Below are positions 11,845 to 22,389 of a stretch of 64,000 bases of DNA, piece by piece (position 1 is the stretch's first letter; the number at the start of each line of letters is the position of its first letter). Source of the DNA: Hyposmocoma kahamanoa (lineage: Eukaryota; Arthropoda; Insecta; Lepidoptera; Cosmopterigidae); NCBI RefSeq assembly GCF_003589595.1, contig NW_020653391.1:3725641-3789640 (forward strand), written 5' to 3'. The notes under the pieces were generated by a model. It was not told where the DNA came from, made no database searches, and worked only from the letters and a program-made list of their open reading frames with translations. Both the position numbers and the translations under genes were made by a program.

Positions 11845-11905
11845 ATAACAATAATGTGACAACCCTACGCTACGAGTGACGTGTAGGAATTGACAAGCGG
11901 CGGGA
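11845..11905 (+). repeat. Fragment of repeat family K
   Basis: gtgacaaccctacgctacga and caagcggcgggagt match blocks in 7540-7610. Confidence 0.5.
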
Positions 11906-11924
11906 GTCGCGCCACTTATTATTC

Positions 11925-12370
11925 GCCATATGCTAGGCTCTCTATTCTGCCGTTCACGAAAAGATGCTATGTGGAGTCAATATTCCTATATATTATTACA
12001 TTATATTTTAGATTACGCAAGCCCAATTTTGAATCCTCGTTATCAGATTTACATTTCGCGGCTTGAAAATATACAAAAGAAGTTTAATGCGTTTTCCGTG
12101 CTATCGAACAAATGACTGTTACGATTCTGCCAATTATTACAATTTCTGTAGGAAGCATCATCTCCACTAGAAATTCGTCGAGATATTACTGACTTATAAG
12201 TGTTTATTAAAAATAGCATCGGGCTCTATTGACTGTCCGGAATTGCACAAGTATCACTGCGTGTTCTTTCAAGTACTTAGAAACAATTCACTTTTAGTCC
12301 TAACTCTGCTACAGGCAAAGCGTTTATGTGGCGGGCAAGCAATGAGTTTAACATTTTATGTTTGATCTGG
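11925..12370 (+). pseudogene. Jockey-like LINE reverse transcriptase C-terminal fragment
   Basis: The plus-strand translation shows LHYILDYASPILNPRYQIYI and RLENIQKKFNAF, the thumb-region motif (usually LEYASxIWNP..YI.RIE.IQKKFLR) of insect LINEs. After stops and a frame change comes LLKIASGSIDCPELHKYH, the usual downstream segment. Clearly inactive. Confidence 0.8.
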
Positions 12371-12800
12371 ATCTTTTCAATACGATTGTGATTTCCGTTT
12401 ATTCCCTCTAGTTCTGTTGTACAGTTCTATTGACAGGACTAATGCTACTTTTCGTCCCATTTGTCCTGTTAACAGAACAAACGGGATTTATGATTCGCAG
12501 TAGTTCTGTCGGTTCTGTCCAATTATTCACACTAGTTTTGTTATACCGTTCTGCTGATAGAAGTGCCGGTGTTTTTTTCCCATTTTGTTCTGTGGTACAA
12601 CTCTAGACTGAAAACTTGTACACAGAACTAGTGGGAGAGATAATTCTCAGTAGTTCTGTAAAGAAAACTGTGTATTTATTAACAGAACAAATGGGAAAAA
12701 GTACCAGTAGGTCTCTCAACGGAACTAGTGGGAATAATTTCGGCAAAGAAAGCACTGAGCGAGCAGTTCTTTGCCTCTTGGTGAGCCTTACAACTGCTGC
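12371..12800. repeat. Cluster of inverted and direct 15-mer motifs around acagaacwartggga
   Basis: The motif appears at 12471-12486, 12621-12636, 12681-12696 and 12717-12733. Its inverse appears at 12455-12470 and 12578-12593. 12455-12486 is a near-perfect 32-bp palindrome, and 12578-12636 can form a second stem. Confidence 0.7.
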
Positions 12801-12997
12801 GTTTTTTTTTTAATGTTTTATAAGTATAATAAGTCAGGGAAATTGTGCATGCAGATTCCTTACTATATTTCTATTTGTGAGGATCTTTAATTGGCTCTCA
12901 ATTGTTACTATTATTATTTAATTTATTTTTAAGCTATTGATCTACCTTTTAAATTAATAAAATAAATTCCGTCTTGAGACTGTACGTGCCCTATATA

Positions 12998-15581
12998 CAG
13001 GGTGTTCGGTAAAGAATGGATAAGCCTGAAATGCCTTATAGTGTAGCTTATGAACGTTCAAAAAAATATCCCATGTAGTAGTACCTAACATTTTTTTTTC
13101 TTTAAATCTATTTATTTTCACCTTATTTTACGTTTTTGTACACCACGACTACAAGTTAATCAATTCCTTCGGTTTTTTGGTGTTATAATATTCTACATTA
13201 ACTGTGTTAATAGATAGGCCGTAAATAGTATGACTAACTGTGGCACTTAATTTAAAAAAAAAGTTTTATTTTATTTTTCAGTGCAAATTTTTTTTTTTCA
13301 CAAAGTTTAAGCATCTTTGATATAAAAAAAATTATGATAACCTGAGTGGCCAACTATTCTAAAATAATGTGTCTTTAAAGTAGATTTCGAAATGGTATAA
13401 TTCATTATTGTATCTAATATAAATAGAAAATTGTTGCTATTAATGTGCAAAAGGAGTAAATTTGACTAAAAACTAAGTTTTCAAAATTGGACCATTTTTT
13501 GTCCAGAATTGAGCTTGCCGATTGAGGTTCAGTAAAAAAACAATTTTAGAAATAAATACAACTTTATTTACAATTTGTATACAGCAATAGAATGCATAAA
13601 TCAAATCTAAACAATTTTTACATTGTTAATGTACCATGAATATACCACGCGTGTGAGAGTTATTGGTTACCTCGCCGCAACACTCGTCTTTTGTTTTTTA
13701 AGAGATAACGAGGGTCAGTGTCGGCTAGCAAATGTTTTCATGGAATTAATGGGTCACTCGACTTGTTCGGCATCGCATGTGTTGTGCTTGTTGCAATTTT
13801 TCGTTCGCAATTGTTGTGATTTACTTTCAATCAGTGTTGAAACGACGACCTGGCTCTTTAATGGACTATCGTTTTGCTTACTGATTTGGACTTTGTTTGT
13901 TTGGTTATTACGACGACTCGGCTTATTTCTAGACTCTGTTCAGTCTAGAAAGTCAGTCAGTCAGTTTTTGGGTCTGTAAATAAAAATGCCACGCATTCAG
14001 TATACGACGCAAGAATATGCAAACATGCATATTATTTATGGGGAATGTGGAACCAACGCAAATGCAGCTGCAGTTCTTTATAGGGAAAGATACGCTAATG
14101 CTTGTCACCCAGATTACCGCGTGTTCATGAGAGTCCATGCATGTTACTCAGAAATAAGAATGCCTGGTAGTGGTGTTGGTGGTACTAATACTGGAAGAAT
14201 ACCTCGTGGTGACAACGAACAGATAGTGCTTGTGGAAATTGAGCAAGATCCTTCCACCTCGACGAGAGTAACAACACGACTCACGGGAATAGGAAAATCG
14301 ACAGTGCATGATATTTTAAATAAAAATAAATTCCATCCCTACCACGTTACACGCGTGCAAACTCTCCAACCGAGAGATTACGTTTCAAGATTACTTTTTT
14401 GCCGACAAATGCTAGGTAAGATAGAGGAAGACCCGCAATTTTTTAACAAAATTCTATGGAGCGATGAACCAACCCTTAAAAGAGATGGCTATTTAAATCT
14501 ACATAATCTCCATAGCTGGGAACTTCAAATCCCCCATCTTATGCAGGAAGACCGCTCACAGTACCAAAATAAATTATTGGACCGGAATATTAAATGGAAA
14601 AGTAATAGGGCCATTTGAACTACCGGGGAACATAACTGGTCAAAGTTATTTGGAGTTCCTCCAGAATGATCTGCCTAATTTAATGGAAGACGCGCCAGAG
14701 GAGCTGAGGGAATCCCATTGGTTATAAAATGACGGCTGTCCTGTGCACTATGCGGTAATTGTTTGAGCATATTGGAATAGAAAATACCCAGACAGATGGA
14801 CCGGGAATTTTATGACCTCCGCGTTCACTGGACCTAAATCCACTGGATTTTGTATAATGAGGAGGAAATTGTGTATAGTAAGCCGATCAGGTTCTTGGAA
14901 GACTTACGTAGCCGTGCCAGTGCAGCCGCTGCAACAATAAGTGAACGACGATATACGCGGCTACTAAAAAGGGCTTTTATTCGAAGATGAAGAGTCTGCA
15001 TCAGAGTCGGTGGCAAACAGTTTGAACATTTGCTGTAAACAAATTGTAAATAAAGTTGTATTTATTTCTAATATTGTTTTTTTTTATTGAACCTCAATTG
15101 TCAAGCTCAATTCAGGAAAAAAAATGGTCCAATTTTGAAAACTTAGTTTTTAGTGAAATTTACTCCTTTTGCACATTAATAGCAATAATTTTCTATTTAT
15201 ATTAGATACAATAATGAATTATACGATTTTGAAATCTACTTTAAACACACATTATTTTAGAATGGTTGCCACTCAGGTTATCATAATTTTTTTTTATATC
15301 AAAGAAAAAAAAGTGAAAAAAAAGTTTTGCACTGAAAAATAAAATAAAACTATTTACTGCCTATCTTTTAGCACAGTTAATGTAGAATATTATGACACCA
15401 AAAAAACCGAAGGAATTGATTAACTTGTAGTTGTGGTGTACAAAAACGTAAAATAAGGTGAAAATAATTAAATTTAAAGAAAAAAATATATATATGTTAG
15501 GTACTACTACATGGGATATTTTTTTGAACGTTCATAAGCTCTAAGGCATTTCAGGCTTATCCGTTCTTTACCGGACACACA
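12998..15581 (+). mobile_element. Tc1/mariner-superfamily transposon with very long terminal inverted repeats
   Basis: Begins cagggtgttcggtaaagaat after a TA and ends with the inverse ..attctttaccgaacac-like sequence. The inverted repeats run roughly 12998-13590 and 15028-15581, ending at the ctttatttacaatttgt block. They enclose a broken transposase gene. Total about 2.58 kb. Small indels between the two arms show some age. Confidence 0.88.
13986..15040 (+). pseudogene. Transposase with insect DUF4817-type N-terminus, broken
   Basis: Starts MPRIQYTTQEYANMHIIYGE, the N-terminal helix-turn-helix pattern seen in many insect IS630/Tc1-like transposases. It continues through GIGKSTVHDILNKNKFHPYH and RVQTLQPRDYVSRLLFCRQM to the first catalytic segment ILWSDEPTL. 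A frameshift near 14570 moves the reading to GKVIGPFELPGNITGQSYLE and DGCPVHYAV (second catalytic region), with internal stops at about 14725 and 14765. The last third is degraded. The ATG at 13986 follows the long terminal repeat and is the likely original start. Confidence 0.85.
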
Positions 15582-15588
15582 TTTGTCC

Positions 15589-15890
15589 CTATCTACCGAC
15601 CCGAGATATACGGTTTTCCGGAGAGACTACGGGCTCGACGCCAAGACCAGGGTACAGCGGGCGTCCGAGCCAAGCCCTCTGCCAGTGATACGTCCTCACG
15701 GGCGTCTCTGGTGGACCCAGATTTGGGTATGGACTCGCTGGGGTTTGTGGTGAGCTGCAGAGACGGACGCGTTCTCTCGGTTGCATGGGGCCGGTTCCTG
15801 TGCGCGCACAGGTTACTAGGGCACTAGCCCTTCTCGTATACCCTAAGGGTCGGTACGGAAGGGTCACTATAATCAAAACTAATTTAGAAA
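15589..15890 (-). repeat. LINE-derived repeat, segments A and B
   Basis: Carries segment A (tctaccgacccgagatata to cgtcctcacgggcgtc) and segment B (gcacaggttactagggc to gggtcactataatcaaaac). Both recur at 18755-18990 in the opposite order. Minus-strand frames in the two copies share the YHW.R.W.GRP.Y.GL pattern. Confidence 0.6.
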
Positions 15891-15899
15891 GATAAGGGA

Positions 15900-16500
15900 C
15901 TCTACCCTATATTTGGACGTATATGGATTGACAATAATGATGATGAAAAGTGTGGGCATCTTTTCGAGTATTTCTTTTAATTTCTACGTACCTTCGTATC
16001 CTTGTACACAGTTTACATAGTCCAATTCGCATATATTTTTGAAAGTATAATATCTGTAATACGTTGTAGTACCGCAAGCTCTGCCAGTACTAAAAAAAAT
16101 CAAGTAGGTAAAGGATAGGTAAAAATTATAGAAATGGCTGTACTGATCTCCATCAAACACAGGTATGAGATATCAATGAAATATACATAGAGGAGTATTT
16201 AAAGTTTAAGCTCCAGAGCTTTTTTAAAATATTTTATTTAGCGTGCGGGCCGTGAAATTGTGCATCTCCAGCTTTTGTGTACGCGCACACGTTCTTTCCA
16301 TCATCTCATCTTTTACCAGAATGCCAAAGCCAAATTGAAAAAAAGAATGAAAATACATTTATTTGTTTACCACAATGCACCCCAAAAAAAAAAAAAATAA
16401 AATCGAAACATAACATAATCAAAACATTCAACGTAAAACGCAAATAATTGCTGTTCTCTGATGCTGTCAAAAGCGAGCATTACAGCGGTGAGGGCGGTAC
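15900..16500. other. No gene recognised
   Basis: AT-rich with A runs; nothing supported. Confidence 0.35.
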
Positions 16501-16506
16501 AGGCAT

Positions 16507-16606
16507 TCAAAGGCACTCGCAGGCTCTCAAATGCACTCAAAGTCACTTGGAGGCACTCGCAGGCTCTCAAACGCACTCAAAGGCACTCGGAGGCACTCGC
16601 ATGTAC
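16507..16606 (+). repeat. Decamer minisatellite, ten units, with a 40-bp higher order
   Basis: Ten consecutive 10-mers related to tcaaaggcac, with a four-unit order (tcaaaggcac, tcggaggcac, tcgcaggctc, tcaaacgcac) giving a 40-bp period. Confidence 0.9.
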
Positions 16607-16775
16607 GCCTTGCTACCTCGCTAATCTCTGGTGGAATCGCAGCCTAATCGAATCTTGGATGTTACTTTACAGGCGAATGCTCGTCGGTGAAGGCGGTAGT
16701 TTGTAATGTAATGCTCAAAAACGAATCTTGAATGTTACATTACGAGTACAGGTGAATGTTCGCGGTAAGGGAGCG

Positions 16776-17134
16776 TCCTAACGGCGGAACGGAATTGAAG
16801 CGAATTTTTGTAACGATATTGTACATGGCGGAATGAACTTTACGGTCAATCGTGTAACGTACAAACTAGATACGAGCCAAAAACACTTCGCGTGTCTTCC
16901 GCAAGATTCCGCAGCTGCCGTCGGCGCCGACGCCTGATGAATTCGCTGGAAGTGGCGCAAAGGCAGGCGCAGCGTGACGTCAAACATCGACGAAGTACTA
17001 AAGGCGCGGCCTCGGGAATGTTCGATCATTCGCGGGAATGCACGAGCACTCCAACGATCGCGGGCGTCTTCAAGCGCAGGGAGAAATTGACGCTTCCATT
17101 CCATTCCGTTCCTCCGAAATGTAAATTGAGCCTA
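16776..17134. mobile_element. TIR element family H, copy 1
   Basis: Shares block order with 54764-55098: a tttttgtaacga.attgtaca block, gtgtaacgtacaaactagat, gaagtggcgcaaaggcaggc, cgtgacgtcaaac, and the end ccgttcctccgaaatgtaaa then ttgagccta. The left terminus is decayed. Confidence 0.75.
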
Positions 17135-17252
17135 ATCACTAATCACACACAGTCTCAAATTAGGTGATGAATGCATTTCACCCACTTTCCGTTAACCGAT
17201 TTCATTAAGACTTGGCAAATAGATGGGATTCCACAAACTTTTGAGGACGATT

Positions 17253-17332
17253 TTTTCCATTATTCTCATAAGGACAGATTCTCAATAGGACGGATTCTCA
17301 AGAAGACGGATTCTCATGAAGACAGATTCTCA
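17253..17332 (+). repeat. 16-bp minisatellite, five units
   Basis: The block attctca recurs with exact 16-bp spacing (ending at 17268, 17284, 17300, 17316 and 17332), within a unit close to agaagacggattctca. The first unit is diverged. Confidence 0.85.
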
Positions 17333-17499
17333 AAAGAACAGCAGTACACGTAAGGAGAAAAAGAGAAAAAAATAGAGATAAAATTATTTTAATAACTTGT
17401 TTTAAAGTTAAGAAAGTGTAGTTGATTTGGTAGTTTATTATAATAACCGTAAATAATGTATACCCGACGTAGATATTGTATAGCTAGCATTACTATACT

Positions 17500-17800
17500 T
17501 ACTCAAAGCCGACCATGCAATAATATGTGTGTTGATCGCAATCATCATCAAACGTGAGCATTACGCGTTGTGTTCTCGTTGAGCTTGCTTTAGGTTTATA
17601 AATGCTGCAACATTGTGAAAGTTTGTATACAGTGCATAAATTGGTAAACGTCTCAAGTGTTGGTACATAAGTGCAATGAGACAAGTATGGTAACTCCATA
17701 CAGACACAGCAGCATGGTTTGTATGTGTGCTCACACATTCGCATAATGTCGCGATGCACTCGCTTTGCATTGCGCTGGTCGTCTCACGCGCCTTTCATTA
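17500..17800 (+). repeat. Decayed repeat family J, copy 2
   Basis: Blocks agtatggtaactccatacag, agcagcatggtttgtatgtg and gcataatgtcgcgatgcact align in order with 6780-6960 and with the inverse at 43480-43590. Confidence 0.6.
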
Positions 17801-18754
17801 TTATGCGAAAGTGTGCGTCTGTTTACGGCACACGTTAAATGTACTCGTATATGTCAGAGCTGCCGTGTCAGGCGTATATCTATTAACTTAAGATACATGA
17901 GTTACGGGTAACAACTCTAAATCGTATTTTTCTACCTACTGCATCCACCCATCAAACATTTATTTGAATATTGTCCACCAGTTCCTTGGAATTGGCTGTC
18001 ACACAATTCATGTACCTTTGATTTTGCCATAGTGAATTATGGCGAAATACTGCATCTTAAGTTACAATATATGAGCGCAACAAGTTTCGCACACGACGAG
18101 CAAAATGTGTCTCCGGTAACTAAAGTTACATGAGTTAGCCGTGACCGAGTTTGTATGAAGATTTAGTAGATCATCTCACTTGATGAAAAACAACGATGAG
18201 GTCGCGGCTGAAGCATGAACACCTTGAAAAGGCTCTAGTTATAGCGTTCAGGGAATAAGTCGGCAAGCAGAGAATTCTACTTCATAGCCGTTTGCCATAA
18301 AAATGAGGAAGCGTAATGCTTTGCTAACTACATAGGGTTGGAACGCCAGCCTACGTCTAGATGATACCCCTGATGATGGAAAGGGGGAGGCAAATTAAAT
18401 TTTGCAATTCCATCAGATACTCTTCGTGATATATCTTGTAGAACACCGACAAGCAACTTTACGGCGGTAGTCAAGGCTCTGTAGCTTCTCATCTACTAAA
18501 CCGAGTCGCCCACAAGCCTCTTCACAGTGACACATAAGTAAGCCTCTTGATACGCTTTCAAACTAAATCCAAGGTGGCCAGTTGGTATTTAGCAGAACCA
18601 TCTCATAGGTTGCTGTATTCAATACACGTCCGAACTTGTGCTTGGTACAGCTGAAGTAACTATTGCGGTGTGTGTGCTCACCCGAGGCACTAGCCTCTTG
18701 GGGGCCGGATGAAATCAGTGATAACCCTGTACACTGGCTGATCTGGGGTCAGAA

Positions 18755-18990
18755 CCTGAACTTAGAAGGTTCCCGTGCACGCACAGGTTATAGTGCCCTT
18801 CTCGTATACCTTAAGGATCGGTAGAGAGGATCACTATAATTAAAAGTAATGTAGAAAGATATGGGGCTCTCCCGGTGTGTGTTGTCCCGTATCTACTGAC
18901 CTGAGAGATAAGGGGTTCCAGGGAGGCTACGTGCTCTTCGGTAAGACCAGTGTACGGCGGGCGTCCGGGCCAAACCCTACGCCAGTGATA
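18755..18990 (-). repeat. LINE-derived repeat, segments B then A
   Basis: Second copy of the segments at 15589-15890, here joined in the order B (18755-18870) and A (18880-18990) on the plus strand. Confidence 0.6.
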
Positions 18991-19440
18991 CGCCTTCACA
19001 GGCATCACTGACACGTCCGGAAGCTGTTGTCTTAACACCTCACTCCTAACACACTCCATTATCACAAGATAGACGTCTCCTGTTGTCGCACATATCCCAC
19101 AGTTTGGCGAAGGAACCTTTGACATCAGATATCCGAACTTGTTCAAAGGAACGTGTCCTGAGCGAAGCCTTAACGCCGTAACTAATTCGCTCCTGGTCTA
19201 CTAACTTGGGGTCCATTGGGACATCAGTAATGTAATAACACCATACCCAAATGCAAGACCTCGACCACAGCATCAACACAAATCAACGAGTCCCCTGAAG
19301 AAAAGCAAGCCTGCCAGGGATATGAGACAATGTGAAACCGTACGAGATTCAACGTCTGGGATCCTGATGAGCTACTGAAAAACTGGGAAGGGCTTAGCGT
19401 TAACGCGAGTTTTGGCGTCGCTCTCCTTGCTTGATCGGTC
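18990..19440 (-). pseudogene. R1/jockey-like LINE ORF2 C-terminal fragment
   Basis: Minus-strand frame 19146-18811 reads LNKFGYLM-like NKFGYLMSKVPSPNCGICAT then GDVYLVIMECVRSEVLRQQL. This is the CxxC..H/Y..C zinc-like C-terminal motif of LINE polymerases, with Tyr in place of the usual His. A frameshift separates it from the VDQERISYGVKASLRTRSFE segment upstream. Confidence 0.65.
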
Positions 19441-20240
19441 ATGTGGTATGGTAACAGCCATTCTTGATAGTGACCATTAAAAGCCCCTAGAATGACGATT
19501 GTACGTCTCTGGGCGCATGCCGAGCCTCATCAGACGTCTCGCTCAGATGTTGGAATGGTCATCTCATGGTCTCAACTGAGTGTCAATTAGAAAGCACAAA
19601 ACAGAAAAACTCGGTACCTGATCCTTGCACACTATGGAAAAACCTTAGGTACAGATTTTATTCTAATTTCTGCCGTAGTTTTAATTTACAGCGTTTATGC
19701 GACAGTTTATAAATACACTCCAAAACTGTATTGTAATGAATGGATGTAATTATTTATTTCAAAGTTTTCAAAGTTTTTTTTTCGTTCACCAATAATTAGT
19801 TAATAACTATATACAATTTACATTAACATTAGCTATCATGCCAATTTCTGATATCTTGAAGTTACCTGTACTAAGCAAACCATTTTGCGTTAAACGTGTT
19901 GAGCGTAAGTCCTGTATCTTTAGATACAGAACGTCTCTTGACTTAATTTGTATGGGGAGCTTGTTACGCCAAACAATGTTATCGGTAATAAATTAAAAAA
20001 TTGATACTTTTTCAGAGATCTGAAACATTCTCCGTATTCCTTAGGCTTTAACCAATCTTTTTACATATTTTCTTCAATAATTGCATAAAATCTTCGTAAA
20101 ATAAAGGCAAATTACGAAAAAACTTTAATCACCTTTTTCTCAAAACTAGGTTTCGTGAGATACATGAGATACGTCTGACACGGCAGAGAAAGGGCTATAT
20201 GATCATGAATATCGCTGTGCTCTATGGAATCTATAAATTA
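19441..20240. other. No gene recognised
   Basis: Contains a short hairpin (ctgtatctttagatacag, 19912-19929) and the possible right terminus of the composite element. Otherwise nothing supported. Confidence 0.35.
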
Positions 20241-20244
20241 GTAA

Positions 20245-20345
20245 TGAATAATTATTCGAATACGAAAATTAGTAGGTTACTAACCTGTCATTCGAATGAC
20301 AGGTTTAGCAATTACTAATGAGTCGAATATCGAAGTCATTCGCAA
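20245..20345. repeat. Fold-back sequence centred on a 24-bp perfect palindrome
   Basis: aacctgtcattc / gaatgacaggtt at 20282-20305 is a perfect palindrome. The flanks (attagta / tactaat, and aatacgaa / tcgaata-like blocks) extend an imperfect stem to about 100 bp. Confidence 0.75.
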
Positions 20346-20711
20346 TCGCGCATCGCTAATGTGCATGTTTTACAATAATAATTTGTATGAACAATTATAT
20401 GAATAGTGAAGTGTTTGCAAAAATAGATGAATGTTATGGTAGTAAAGACATCATGATATTCAATAAAAATAAATATCACAAGATTTAAAGATTATTGTGA
20501 GTTCCTTGCGTTGGCTTTTTCTTTAATCTCCAATACTGCGTAAGCACAGGTGTTCTAGGATATAATAAGTAGAGCAGTAATACTTATCTATACAGGTGAA
20601 TTTTAGAGAATTCTTGTTATCGAATGAAGAAAATTACGCCAAAGGCTGGAATCACCACAGCACTAGAAAAGTCCGGTGAAGATCGGTGAATGAATACTAA
20701 TAAAAAATGAA

Positions 20712-21764
20712 TTACAATGGTGTTATCGAAGTGGTGAAATCAAATTTAGGATCATTAGGGTGCCAATGTATGTCAAAATCCCCCGAGTATTGCCCGGTCC
20801 ATCCAGTCCAATTCATTTTTTCCCTTGCATCAGTTCCTTTTGTTTCTGAACTGTCTGTGATTAAATGTGGGGGAATCCACTGATCCCATTCGGTTCTACG
20901 TCTTCGTCGGGTTGTTCTATAGTTTTGACGTAAAAACTTTTTGTACATATTAGTTTGAGAGCGTAAACTGTCTTTATTGTCTTGGTACTGAAATTGTGGG
21001 AGCCCTTTATGCCCCAACTGGGAAGTTTGCATTTGATATTGCATCTGGGGATATTCGGAATAATCTTGACTTCGAATCTGCGTATTTTCTTGACGCCCCC
21101 ATAGGGAAGGGTTTCTTGTATACTGAATCTGATTGGTGTTCACCTGATCCATCATCTGGGCATACTCGGAATAATCCTGACTTCGAATCTGCGAACCTTT
21201 CTGACGGCCGTGTGAATCTTCTTGACGTCCCCATTCGGAGGGGTTTATTGGGTTTTGCATCATAATTTTCTTTCGATCTCTCAACTGTAACGGATATCTT
21301 TGAAAATATGTAGGTGCTGTTTGACCATACGATTGCACGGCACCCAACTGATTCTGAAAGTCCTGTTTAGTTGTTCCTGACTGATGTTGAAGCAGCACCG
21401 GACCCTCTTGGCCTGCCCACTGGGAAGGGTTCTTTTGGTATTCCATGAAGTGTTGATCTCTCATCTGTGAAGGATATGCTTGAAATTGCCTGGGTGCTAT
21501 CTGACCGCCTGACTGTAAAAGACCCCATTGATCTTGAAATCTTCTATTCTGATTCTGCTCGGGTATCATTGGACCTTTAGACGTCAAATTCCCTTGTCGT
21601 GTTTGTATACTTTGTTTTGGCATATTGTGTACTTCGGTAATATCAACTGTGAAAAATGTGTCACGTTTTACATTTTGTTTTACTTTTCTAGCACCAGTAA
21701 CTATCAACGTACGTAACGCGTATTTGGTGCTACATTGACGGAATTGTACAGACTTCTTGTAATA
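20712..21764 (-). CDS. Gln-rich, internally repetitive open frame of unknown function (possibly a last exon)
   Basis: An uninterrupted minus-strand frame of about 350 codons ending in TAA at 20714-20712; the first in-frame ATG is at 21623. Numbering from the TTG codon at 21707, residues 57-103 and 117-164 are two related blocks (FQDQW..YPSQMRD / FQNQL..YPLQLRD), and residues 174-210 and 211-247 repeat IRSQDYSEY. Three NPSxW motifs sit at about 93, 155 and 199. An RRRRR basic patch at 267-271 precedes a Trp-rich end (EWDQWIPP, NWTGWTGQYSGDFDIHW). No signal peptide, membrane segment or known domain was recognised. The frame stays open upstream of the ATG to 21764, where ..attacaag could be a splice acceptor. 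A minus-strand ATTAAA lies about 190 bases past the stop. Length and amino-acid-level repeats argue for coding. A decayed mobile element cannot be excluded. Confidence 0.55.
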   Translation of the reverse strand, partial: YYKKSVQFRQCSTKYALRTLIVTGARKVKQNVKRDTFFTVDITEVHNMPKQSIQTRQGNLTSKGPMIPEQNQNRRFQDQWGLLQSGGQIAPRQFQAYPSQMRDQHFMEYQKNPSQWAGQEGPVLLQHQSGTTKQDFQNQLGAVQSYGQTAPTYFQRYPLQLRDRKKIMMQNPINPSEWGRQEDSHGRQKGSQIRSQDYSEYAQMMDQVNTNQIQYTRNPSLWGRQENTQIRSQDYSEYPQMQYQMQTSQLGHKGLPQFQYQDNKDSLRSQTNMYKKFLRQNYRTTRRRRRTEWDQWIPPHLITDSSETKGTDAREKMNWTGWTGQYSGDFDIHWHPNDPKFDFTTSITPL

Positions 21765-21789
21765 TTACATGAAATGGATTTGGATTGAG

Positions 21790-22385
21790 TTTTTAATTTT
21801 ATTTAAAATTTACGACGTGTCAACAAAACTTTGTGTACTTTTACAATATACTTATACATATAAATTTAAAATTAATGCCGATTTTTTCAAACGTGTGTGC
21901 GCGTATGTTATTGATATGTTAACATTTAATCAAATGTGACTATTTAATCAAATTTTGCCAAAATTACAATAAAAAAATGCAGTACCAAATGAGCGGTATG
22001 AGAAGTGTAAAACAACTTACTTAATATACTTAGGAATAACCCCACAATAGAGTTTGTATTCATAGTTCAAAAAAAAAAGAAATTACTTAATCAGTATGTG
22101 GAATAAATTGGTAGGTAGGTACCTAAGTGATTGTCCCTGAAAAAAGTTTTACGTTTAAAAAAATCACAGTGATATTGCATTTGTGTTTCGAAAAAAAAAA
22201 GGGCAGCGATGGCAGTGTGTATTTTTGCTATTAGGAGTACAATTTCAGAAATTTTGTACCCTTTAGCGTTAGCTTTGGGGGTGTTTGATATGTGAGCTGT
22301 CTGTGTATAACAATACATAAATTTAAATTTAAAAAATCGAACAAAAATTAAAGCAAAACCCAAGTTTATCGTTAGCTAAACTGTT
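21790..22385. other. AT-rich, no gene recognised
   Basis: No supported feature. This is where an upstream exon of the Gln-rich frame would be sought on the minus strand; none was identified. Confidence 0.35.
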
Positions 22386-22389
22386 TTTT

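Larger units (their letters stand above)
17850..20195. mobile_element. Possible composite element bounded by ctgccgtgtcag inverted termini
   Basis: gctgccgtgtcaggcgtata at about 17860 and the inverse ..acgtctgacacggcag near 20180 face each other. The adjoining atacatgag blocks lie at somewhat different spacing. The interior holds LINE pieces (18755-19440). Confidence 0.4.

Noticed and set aside
13623..13979. 118-codon frame just before the transposase
   Set aside because: No recognisable domain and no continuity with the transposase; treated as chance within the transposon.
16778..17104. 108-codon minus frame in the TIR element H
   Set aside because: The second copy at 54764 does not keep the frame.
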